Assembly (NCBI GenBank): GCA_019747615.1
Contig: JAIEQQ010000583.1
Span: 1-13,283, forward strand
Length of the DNA: 13,283 nucleotides
Direction: 5' to 3'
Source: Phycisphaerales bacterium
GTDB lineage: Bacteria; Planctomycetota; Phycisphaerae; Phycisphaerales; UBA1924
This document shows, one piece after another, positions 1-5,811 of this stretch. The notes beneath the pieces were generated by a model. It searched no databases, was not told the origin of the DNA, and worked only from the letters and a program-made list of their open reading frames with translations. A program made the translations under genes and the position numbers. Numbering within the stretch: position 1 is the stretch's first letter; each line of letters opens with the position of its first letter.

Positions 1-41
1 GGGAAGGGGGAGGCGCTGGGGAATGGGCACTGGGCACTGGG
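1..41 (+). other. Putative G-quadruplex-forming G-run tract
   Basis: Six runs of at least three G lie at 1-3, 6-10, 18-21, 25-27, 32-34 and 39-41. The loops are 2, 7, 3, 4 and 4 nt, which meets the usual G3+N1-7 pattern on the plus strand. The last three runs belong to the heptamer array at 24-44. The tract is in the non-coding 3' flank of mutL. Folding is inferred from the pattern only, and the window edge may cut the tract. Confidence 0.45.
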
Positions 42-44
42 CAG
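24..44. repeat. Heptamer tandem array, unit TGGGCAC
   Basis: Three exact 7-bp steps are visible: TGGGCAC at 24-30, TGGGCAC at 31-37 and TGGGCAG at 38-44. It is the first of several period-7 or period-8 arrays in the gaps of this window and directly precedes the octamer array at 47-93. Confidence 0.7.
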
Positions 45-46
45 AC

Positions 47-93
47 GAAGCAGCAACGCAGCAAAGCAGCAACGCAGCAAAGCAGCAAAGCTC
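47..93. repeat. Octamer tandem array, unit AAAGCAGC / AACGCAGC
   Basis: Five complete 8-bp units start at 47 and alternate between an AAAGCAGC type and an AACGCAGC type. They end in AAAGCTC at 87-93. The AAAGCAGC unit with an adjoining AAGCTCA-type unit recurs at 5517-5552, 5653-5695 (opposite orientation) and 11427-11481, so this is one copy of a dispersed family. Confidence 0.8.
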
Positions 94-128
94 AAATTTG
101 ACATTTGAAATTTCAAATTTCAAATTTC
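94..128. repeat. Heptamer tandem array, unit AAATTTC
   Basis: Five consecutive heptamers (AAATTTG, ACATTTG, then AAATTTC three times) follow the octamer array without a gap. The array is strikingly A+T-rich against the G+C-rich surroundings. No coding role is likely. Confidence 0.8.
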
Positions 129-142
129 AGATCGGTCTTCAC

Positions 143-173
143 CGCGATCTCCGCTCCTCTTCGCGATCTCCGC
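143..173. repeat. 12-bp direct repeat downstream of mutL
   Basis: CGCGATCTCCGC occurs at 143-154 and again, identically, at 162-173, giving a 19-bp period. A partial third copy (CGCGAT) starts at 172. It fills the space between the heptamer array and the mutL stop codon. No hairpin with a T-tract was found here, so no mutL terminator is called. Confidence 0.55.
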
Positions 174-200
174 GATGCTGGCATTTGCAGGCCCCACCGC

Positions 201-2432
201 TCACGAGCGGCCGAAGCGTTTTTCGAGTTCGCGGATGGAGAGGCGGATGCTGGTGGGGCGGCCGTGGGGGCAGTTGCTGGCGCGTTCGATGCGCTCGCGG
301 AGGGCGAGCAGTTCGCTGAGTTCAAGGTCGCTCAGTCGGTCGCCGGCTTTGATCGCGGCTTTGCAGGCCATCATGTCAAGCACTTCGTGCAGCGCGGCCT
401 CTTCGGCGAGCGGGGCTCCGCATTGGGCGTCAGGCGATTGCGGCGCTGCGCCCCAGCTTTCTTCGATCGCGCGGTCGAGCAGTTCGGCCATGAAGGGCGC
501 GGCGTCCACGTTGCGTTCGAAGAGGAACGATGAGAACGCGTGGATCGCGATGCTCGTGGGGCCCATGGGCTCGGCCTCGATGCCCAGGCGCTTCAAGAGT
601 GGTCGGAGTGAGTCCAGCGCTTCAACCTGTCTGGGAGAGGCCTCGATCACTGCGGGCACGAGCATGCGCTGGCTCTCGAGCGTGCCGCTGGCTCTGGCGC
701 CGTCGATGGGCAGTGAGGGATCGGCGCTTGGGCCGCTGCCCATCTGGAGGCGCGCCAGGAGCTTCTCGAACATCACGCGCTCGTGCAGCGCGTGCTGATC
801 GATGATCAGGATTCCTTGCTGGTCCTGCGTGACGAGGAATGAGTTGTGGATCTGCAGCGCGGGCGAGGTTGGTGAAGCGTCGAGCAGGTCGCCGGGTTGC
901 AGACCGCCCCCCCCTGCGCTCGCGGCGGCCCCGGACGTTGCGGCGCCGGTGCCCAGCGGGGCTGCGGCTGCGTTGCCGAATGCTGCGTCAGCATTGGCAC
1001 CGACGCCCGGCGAGCCATGCGGGGCCGATGCTGAAGATGACTGACCAAACGCCTCGCCAGATGCAGTGCCCGCAGGTGAAGCGCCGGAGGTCGCGGCGCG
1101 AAGGTCGCTGAAATCGACTTTCCATTGCGGCGCGCCGGGCATGACGCGGCGGAAGTGCTCGGCGAACGCGGCGGGATTCACCACGCGCGCCGGCGACTGA
1201 AATGGCGAGGCCGGTAGCAAGCCCGAAGCCCCGGCGGCAGCGTCGGGCGCGATGCCCGCGTGCGGCGATGCGTTGAAGCCCGAGCCAGCACCGCCGACTC
1301 CTCCACTCCAACTGGACGAGCCCGAGCCAACGCTCGGTGTGAGGTCCGCACTTTGCAGTGCGCGACGGATCGTGTGCAGCACCGTCTGATGCACCGACGA
1401 TGAATCGCGGAAGCGCACTTCCGCCTTTGCGGGATGCACGTTCACGTCCACGGCGGTCGGCGGCAGGTCGATCATCACGACGCAGGTGGGGTAGCGGCCG
1501 GGCTCGATGAGGCCGCGGTAGGCTTCTTTGACGGCGTGCTGGAGTGTGCGATCGCGCACGGCGCGGCCGTTGACGAAGATGAACTGACCCGCGGCGGTCG
1601 CGCGAGCGAGCGACGGGCGACCGACGAGGGCCCAGACGCTGACGTTTGATCGCGAGGCCAGTGGGCTGTTGAGCGCGGGGTCGATCGCGGTTTCGATGAG
1701 TTCTGAGGCCAGTTCGGTGCCGAGGATGTCGAGGCAGCGGGCGGTGGGCGTTTGCCCGGGCGGGAGGTCGAGCGAGGTGCGGCCGTCGGTGGTGAGTTGG
1801 AAGCCGAGGGCCGGGTGGCTCATGGCCAGTTGACGGACGACCTCAACACAGCGGCCCTGCTCGGTGCTGGGCGTGCGAAGGAACTTGCGGCGGGCGGGCG
1901 TGTTGAAGAAGAGGTTTCGCACCGTGATCGATGTGCCCAGCGGGCCGGAGCTTGGCCTTGGTGGCGAGACCTGGTCACCCTCGGCGGAGACTTCCGCAGC
2001 GGCGGGCTGCGCGAGCGTGCGGCTGCGGAGGGTGATGCGGGAGACGCTGGTGATTGAGGCGAGGGCCTCGCCTCGGAAGCCGAGGGTGGCGATCTGATCG
2101 AGGTCTTCGGTGGCGGTGATCTTGCTGGTGGCGTGCGGGGCGAGGGCGAGGTGGAGGTCGGCTTCGGGGATGCCGTGGCCGTCGTCGGTGATGCGGACGA
2201 GCTCGATGCCGCCTTGTTCGAGATCGATGGAGATGCGGGTAGCGCCGGCGTCGATGGCGTTTTCGACGAGTTCCTTGACGACCGACGCGGGACGCTCGAC
2301 GACCTCGCCGGCGGCGATCGTGCTGGCGACCAGCGAGGACATGACGCGGATGCGGCGCGAGGGGGCGGTGCCCGTCGGAGCGGCGGGCGCGGCGGCGAGG
2401 GGCGAGCTGGTTGGGGTGGCTGGGAGGGGCAC
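201..2432 (-). CDS. mutL: DNA mismatch repair protein MutL (endonuclease type)
   Basis: MutL is a GHKL ATPase that links MutS mismatch recognition to strand incision. Seen in the 743-residue product: IAAGEVVERPASVVKELVEN (39-58, with E54 and N58 matching the catalytic Glu and Mg-binding Asn), DDGHGI (83-88), then LGFRGEAL and NTPARRKF. After a Gly/Ala/Ser/Pro-rich linker (about 361-515) the C-terminal domain has DQHALHERVMFE at 545, which fits the DQHAx2Ex4E nuclease motif, then ACK near 689 and CPHGRP at 721. This is the intrinsic-nuclease type, expected in bacteria without MutH-directed repair. Start: the ATG at 2342 would remove residues that align one-for-one with the conserved N-terminal strand (IRVM versus IQVL in E. 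coli), so the GTG at 2432 is preferred. It adds a 27-residue Ala/Pro-rich leader. No clear ribosome-binding site is visible. The protein is about 100 residues longer than usual because of the leader and linker. Confidence 0.93.
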   Translation of the reverse strand: MPLPATPTSSPLAAAPAAPTGTAPSRRIRVMSSLVASTIAAGEVVERPASVVKELVENAIDAGATRISIDLEQGGIELVRITDDGHGIPEADLHLALAPHATSKITATEDLDQIATLGFRGEALASITSVSRITLRSRTLAQPAAAEVSAEGDQVSPPRPSSGPLGTSITVRNLFFNTPARRKFLRTPSTEQGRCVEVVRQLAMSHPALGFQLTTDGRTSLDLPPGQTPTARCLDILGTELASELIETAIDPALNSPLASRSNVSVWALVGRPSLARATAAGQFIFVNGRAVRDRTLQHAVKEAYRGLIEPGRYPTCVVMIDLPPTAVDVNVHPAKAEVRFRDSSSVHQTVLHTIRRALQSADLTPSVGSGSSSWSGGVGGAGSGFNASPHAGIAPDAAAGASGLLPASPFQSPARVVNPAAFAEHFRRVMPGAPQWKVDFSDLRAATSGASPAGTASGEAFGQSSSASAPHGSPGVGANADAAFGNAAAAPLGTGAATSGAAASAGGGGLQPGDLLDASPTSPALQIHNSFLVTQDQQGILIIDQHALHERVMFEKLLARLQMGSGPSADPSLPIDGARASGTLESQRMLVPAVIEASPRQVEALDSLRPLLKRLGIEAEPMGPTSIAIHAFSSFLFERNVDAAPFMAELLDRAIEESWGAAPQSPDAQCGAPLAEEAALHEVLDMMACKAAIKAGDRLSDLELSELLALRERIERASNCPHGRPTSIRLSIRELEKRFGRS

Positions 2433-2512
2433 GCGGTTCAGATGGATGCTGATTTGGCGGGACGCGCTATGACGCGCACGCGATTGGCGACGATGGATGG
2501 GCCGATGACCGA

Positions 2513-2518
2513 AGAATA
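2513..2518 (-). promoter_or_regulatory. Weak -10 candidate for mutL in the divergent gap
   Basis: The minus strand reads TATTCT here, a good -10 hexamer about 80 nt upstream of the chosen mutL GTG. No TTGACA-like -35 is found 16-18 nt further upstream. Otherwise the 2433-2681 gap shows no gene, array or terminator. Confidence 0.25.
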
Positions 2519-2681
2519 CCCTGCCCGCCGCGAGCGGCCGGGTGGCCCGGTTGGCATTCGTCCACGCGTCGTGCTCGCGGCGGCGATGAGCGCGGGTGGA
2601 GATCGAGGCGGTTGGTTGGCGGGAATCGGAAGCGGAGTCGGGCGGCGCATGTGAGTGGTGGTCAACGAAAGGCGTGTTCGA

Positions 2682-4298
2682 ATGCGTGTGGCCAGTGTTG
2701 CTCAACTCAAGCCGTTGTCGGACGCTCCGAAGCGCGTGGTGGTGATTGGCTCGGGGGCGGTGGGGCTGTATTTGGCGAGCGTGCTGGCCAAGGCCGGGCG
2801 CGACGTGGTGGTGATCGAGGCCGGCCAGCCGCACCTGGGGAGCTTTGAGGCGGGGTCGTTTGAATCGATCGGGCGCGAGCACTCGGGTGTGAAGATCGGG
2901 CGAAGCCGGAGCCTCGGCGGCACCACGAATCTGTGGGGCGGGCAGCTCGTCGAGTTTCAAGCGGCGGACTTTGACGGGCGGGCGTGGCTGCCGGGCTCAA
3001 AGTGGCCGGTATCGCACGCGGAGATCAAGCCGTTTTACGCCAAGGCGTATGCGCACCTGGGGATCGAAGAGCAGGCGACGCGCGACGATTTCATCTGGCG
3101 TGGCATCTCATCCAAGCCGCCGAATCTCGGCGCGGACCTTGAGGTGTTTTTGACGCGCTGGATGCGCGTGCCGAACTTTGCGGAGGTCTTTGCCAAGCAG
3201 ATCGAGAGCGATCCGAAGATCGAGCTCTTGATCGGGCACACGTGCGTTGGGTTCACGACGGCCGCGGGGCGGGTGAGGGCGGTTCGTGTGGTGGATGAGC
3301 GCGGACAGGCGGAGCAGATCGAGGGCGACTCGTTTGTGCTCGGCGCGGGGACGGTTGAGAACGCGCGGCTGCTGATGAACGAGGCGGCGGATGAATCGCG
3401 CCCGTGCCCGTGGCGCGGGAACCCGATGCTCGGCGCGTGGTTTCAGGATCATTTGGGCGGGCCGATCGCAACGATCGTGCCGCAGAACACGAAGGCGTTC
3501 TTCAATACGTTCTGCACGATCGTGCATGCGGGGCAGAAGTATCAGCCCAAGATCCGCTGGACGAACGAGGCGCAGGGGCGGCAGCGGGTGTTGAACATTC
3601 AGGGGATTTGCGCGTTTGAGTCCGCCGCGAGCGAGCACTTGGTGTATCTGAAGCAGTTTCTGCGCGCGGCGGTGTTCGGGCGGAAGGTCTCGGGGCTTGG
3701 CGACTTTGTGCGGAGCGCGATCGCGGGGGCGAGGTATCTGCCGCCGCTGATGTGGCGGTACATGGTGGATCACCGGGTGTTTGTGCCGAGTACTTCAAGG
3801 GTGTTGCTGTCGGTGCAGGCCGAGCAGCAGGTGACAGAGAAGAGCCGGATCACGATCGACACGAAGAACCGCGATCGGTATGGGCTGGCGCGCGTGGTGC
3901 TGGATTGGCGGGTGGAGGGCGAGGAGCTGGCATCGCTGAAGACGTTCGCCGAGCAGGTGGACGGCGCGCTGCGGCAGGCGGGGCTTGCGAAACTGGACAT
4001 CTACCCAGACCTGATCGCGCAGAAGCCCGAGTTCCTGCTCACGCTGCACGACACGATCCACCAGACCGGCGGCGCGGTGATGGGCGAGAACGATCGCGAG
4101 GGCGTCGTGGACAAGGACCTGCGCGTGTTCGGCACGAGCAATCTGTATGTGGGCGGGGCGAGCACGTTTCGGACGAACAGCAACGCGAACGTGACGTTCA
4201 CGGCGATTGCGTTTGCGCATCGGTTGGGGGAGCATTTGCTGGGCGCAGGATCAGAAGCGCAGGCTCGCGATTCGTCCCATCGCCTCGCCGATGCGTGA
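2682..4298 (+). CDS. GMC-family FAD-dependent oxidoreductase
   Basis: This is a choline dehydrogenase-like flavoprotein that oxidises an alcohol or sugar substrate; the substrate cannot be named from sequence. Seen: an N-terminal Rossmann FAD site, VVVIGSGAVG with G23-S-G-A-V-G28, ending in the acidic strand VVVIEAG; then LGGTTNLWGG, typical of the FAD-covering loop; and a GMC C-terminal block with H460 in HQTGGAVMG (position of the catalytic His in HPxGTxxMG), VVDKDLRVFGTSNLYVGGAS, and an Asn-rich segment where the family has its second active-site His/Asn. There is no signal peptide, so it is probably cytoplasmic. Start: ATG 2682 has GAAAGG nine nt upstream; a GTG at 2655 would add nine residues. 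It is divergent from mutL, and its last 48 nt are antisense to the dapL 3' end. The last ~17 residues lie beyond the conserved domain. Confidence 0.85.
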   Translation: MRVASVAQLKPLSDAPKRVVVIGSGAVGLYLASVLAKAGRDVVVIEAGQPHLGSFEAGSFESIGREHSGVKIGRSRSLGGTTNLWGGQLVEFQAADFDGRAWLPGSKWPVSHAEIKPFYAKAYAHLGIEEQATRDDFIWRGISSKPPNLGADLEVFLTRWMRVPNFAEVFAKQIESDPKIELLIGHTCVGFTTAAGRVRAVRVVDERGQAEQIEGDSFVLGAGTVENARLLMNEAADESRPCPWRGNPMLGAWFQDHLGGPIATIVPQNTKAFFNTFCTIVHAGQKYQPKIRWTNEAQGRQRVLNIQGICAFESAASEHLVYLKQFLRAAVFGRKVSGLGDFVRSAIAGARYLPPLMWRYMVDHRVFVPSTSRVLLSVQAEQQVTEKSRITIDTKNRDRYGLARVVLDWRVEGEELASLKTFAEQVDGALRQAGLAKLDIYPDLIAQKPEFLLTLHDTIHQTGGAVMGENDREGVVDKDLRVFGTSNLYVGGASTFRTNSNANVTFTAIAFAHRLGEHLLGAGSEAQARDSSHRLADA

Positions 4299-5498
4299 TG
4301 TCTCTCGCGTTAGACCAACCCGGAACCAGTCGGCGCTGGTCTCGCCGAAGCCCGCGCCGGGGACCGTGACGACCGCGGCTTCTTCGATGAGTTTCTTAGA
4401 GAACGTCCATGAGTTCATCGGGCGGCCAGTCTGTGAGTCGATCGGGCAGCTGGCCCAGACGAAGATGCCGGCTCGCGGCGGGGTGACGGTGGTGATGCGG
4501 CTGAGCGCGTCGCAGACGATCGCGGAGCGCTCGGCGTAACGGGTGCGGATGGCGTTGATTTCCGGGTCGTTGAAGCGGTCGAGCGCGGCCGCGGCGGCGG
4601 CTTGGATGGCGTTGAAGACGCCGGAGTCTACGTTGTCTTTCACTTGGCGCAGGGCGTTGATCACGTCCTCGTGGCCGACGGCGAAGCCGACGCGCCAGCC
4701 GGTCATGTTGAAGGTCTTGCTGAGCGAGTGGAACTCGATGGCGCGGGTGGTGCGGATGTCGGTGCCGATATCGGGCTGCCAGATCGAAGGGATGCACGCG
4801 GGGTCGTTGTTGAGGTAGAGTTCGCTGTAGGCCAGGTCGCTGGCGACGGTGAGGTCGTGGCGCTGGGCGAAGTTCAGTGCGTCGCGGTAGAGCGCGGGCG
4901 AGGCGGTTGCGCCCGAGGGGTTGCCGGGGTAGTTCATCCAGAGCACGCGGCTGCGCGGGCCGGCGTGGTTGAGGGCCTCGAGCGTCGGGCCGGAATGGAA
5001 ATCCGGCAGCCAACCGCTGTCGGCGCTGGCGGGGATCGCGTGCACGACGCCGCCGGCGAGGATGGTGGCGGAGGCGTAGACCGGGTACGCGGGCGTGAAG
5101 ACGATCGCGCCGTCGCCGGGATCCAGCAGCGCCAGCGGCAGGTGGGCGATGCCGTCTTTGCCGCCGATGGTGACGAGGATGTTCTTGTGCGGATCGACGC
5201 TGACGCCGAAGCGCGTGCGCATGTAGTTGGCGGCGCTGGTGAGGAGCTGCTTGGTGCCCCAGCAATCCGGGTATTGGTGATTCGCGGGGATGCGCATGGC
5301 TTTGTCCATCGCATCGATGATGAAGCCGGGCGTGGGCTGATCGGGGTCGCCGACGCCGAGGTTGATGACGTCCTGGCCCGAAGCGATCGCGGCACGCTTG
5401 AGGTTGTCGATCTCGTTGAACAGAAACGCCGGGAGCGCCCGCAGACGCGCGGCTTTGAGCGGGCGGGTGGCGGCGGATGAAGTCTGCATGTCGATCAT
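4251..5498 (-). CDS. dapL: LL-diaminopimelate aminotransferase
   Basis: This is a fold-type I PLP enzyme that converts tetrahydrodipicolinate directly to LL-diaminopimelate with glutamate as amino donor, for lysine and peptidoglycan synthesis. Seen in the 415-residue product: a DapL-like N-terminus (LPAFLFNEIDNLKRAA), INLGVGDPDQPTP, GGKDGIAHLPLALLDPGD, TPAYPVY, NYPGNPSGATA, SDLAYSEL, and SLSKTFNMTGWRVGFAVG with K261 as the PLP Schiff-base lysine, followed by KDNVDSGVFNAIQ. Length and motif order fit DapL; a related class I/II aminotransferase such as an alanine aminotransferase is the main alternative. Start: ATG 5498 (or 5489). The frame stays open to 5540, but those 14 residues would come from a repeat array. 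A TAGCCT box lies 5 nt before ATG 5498, suggesting leaderless transcription. Divergent from polA, convergent with the GMC gene. Confidence 0.85.
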   Translation of the reverse strand: MIDMQTSSAATRPLKAARLRALPAFLFNEIDNLKRAAIASGQDVINLGVGDPDQPTPGFIIDAMDKAMRIPANHQYPDCWGTKQLLTSAANYMRTRFGVSVDPHKNILVTIGGKDGIAHLPLALLDPGDGAIVFTPAYPVYASATILAGGVVHAIPASADSGWLPDFHSGPTLEALNHAGPRSRVLWMNYPGNPSGATASPALYRDALNFAQRHDLTVASDLAYSELYLNNDPACIPSIWQPDIGTDIRTTRAIEFHSLSKTFNMTGWRVGFAVGHEDVINALRQVKDNVDSGVFNAIQAAAAAALDRFNDPEINAIRTRYAERSAIVCDALSRITTVTPPRAGIFVWASCPIDSQTGRPMNSWTFSKKLIEEAAVVTVPGAGFGETSADWFRVGLTRETSRIGEAMGRIASLRF

Positions 5499-5503
5499 GG
5501 CGG

Positions 5504-5532
5504 AGGCTAGGAGCGAAAGCTCAAAGCAGCAA
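5504..5532 (-). promoter_or_regulatory. Candidate dapL promoter (leaderless type)
   Basis: On the minus strand TAGCCT (5504-5509) fits the TANNNT form of a -10 box and ends 5 nt before ATG 5498, so the transcript would start at or next to the start codon. Exactly 17 nt upstream is TTGCTG (5527-5532), which matches only the TTG of a -35 box and lies inside the octamer repeat array. The -10 spacing matches those upstream of two other genes in this window. Confidence 0.45.
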
Positions 5533-5687
5533 AGCAGCAAATCAGCAAATCAAGACCGGCCGCGGCGGGGAAGACGCATCGACGGCGCGTCTCGGCAACA
5601 GCAAGGCGAAGTCAGCAGCGAGGCTGGCCCAACCCTTCCGATGGTCCGGTTCAATTTGAGCTTCGCTGCTTTGCTGCTTTGAGCTTT
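5516..5687. repeat. 23-bp perfect inverted repeat, arms 126 bp apart
   Basis: The left arm at 5516-5538 is the exact reverse complement of the right arm at 5665-5687. Both arms consist of AAGCTCA/AAAGCAGC-type units, so the inverted repeat results from two array copies in opposite orientation in the dapL-polA gap. It could form a cruciform or long stem; neither is shown by sequence alone. Confidence 0.75.
5517..5552. repeat. Octamer array, AAAGCAGC family (dapL side)
   Basis: Units read AAGCTCA, AAGCAGC, AAAGCAGC, AAATCAGC and then AAATCA. The AAGCTCA-AAGCAGC junction is the same as in the array at the prmC 3' end. It begins 19 bp upstream of the dapL start and overlaps its likely -35 region. 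Confidence 0.75.
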
Positions 5688-5695
5688 GCTGCTTT
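5653..5695. repeat. Octamer array, AAAGCAGC family, opposite orientation (polA side)
   Basis: On the minus strand the units read AAAGCAGC, AAAGCTCA, AAGCAGC, AAAGCAGC, GAAGCTCA, then AATT. The end running into AATT resembles the junction of the 47-128 arrays, where AAAGCTC runs into AAATTTG. About 115 bp upstream of polA. Confidence 0.75.
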
Positions 5696-5725
5696 GGCCT
5701 TCGAGCATCGTCCTCACGCAATGCG

Positions 5726-5753
5726 CCCGCCCCGTCCCCCTACCCTCCCTCCC
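5726..5753 (-). other. Putative G-quadruplex-forming tract (minus strand)
   Basis: On the plus strand there are C-runs at 5726-5728, 5730-5733, 5736-5740, 5743-5745, 5747-5749 and 5751-5753. On the minus strand this gives six G-runs separated by only 1-2 nt, a strong G-quadruplex pattern and much tighter than chance runs in the coding regions I read. It lies 59-86 bp upstream of the polA start, so the G-rich strand would be the polA template if transcription begins upstream of it. Confidence 0.55.
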
Positions 5754-5762
5754 ACTCATTCC

Positions 5763-5802
5763 GATTTGGCCATTTGGCCATTTGAACATTTGGCAATTTG
5801 GA
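5763..5802. repeat. Octamer tandem array, unit CATTTGGC
   Basis: Five consecutive 8-bp units (GATTTGGC, CATTTGGC, CATTTGAA, CATTTGGC, AATTTGGA) end 9 bp before the polA GTG. The unit is unrelated to AAAGCAGC. The polA frame is open through it, but the resulting residues do not belong to the polymerase family. Confidence 0.75.
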
Positions 5803-5811
5803 ACACCCCCC

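Noticed and set aside
47..128. CRISPR-like array
   Set aside because: Units are only 7-8 bp with no spacers between them, and there are no cas genes in the window.
2433..2960. Extension of the mutL frame to an ATG at 2960
   Set aside because: It would overlap the N-terminus of the divergent oxidoreductase by about 280 nt, and the extra residues are Pro/His/Arg-rich with no MutL similarity.
3108..3773. Long antisense open frames, for example here and at 7888-8859 and 8910-10124 on the minus strand
   Set aside because: They are opposite strongly supported coding genes, are Arg/Pro/His-rich as expected for complementary frames in high-G+C DNA, and show no recognisable domain.
5572..5592. Hairpin AGACGC/GCGTCT in the dapL-polA gap
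   Set aside because: The 6-bp stem has a 9-nt loop and no T-rich tail on either strand; no role can be supported.
5686..5811. Extension of polA to an ATG at 5686
   Set aside because: The 42 extra residues come from the AAAGCAGC-family and CATTTGGC arrays and the C-run tract; the polymerase family begins at the GTG 5812.
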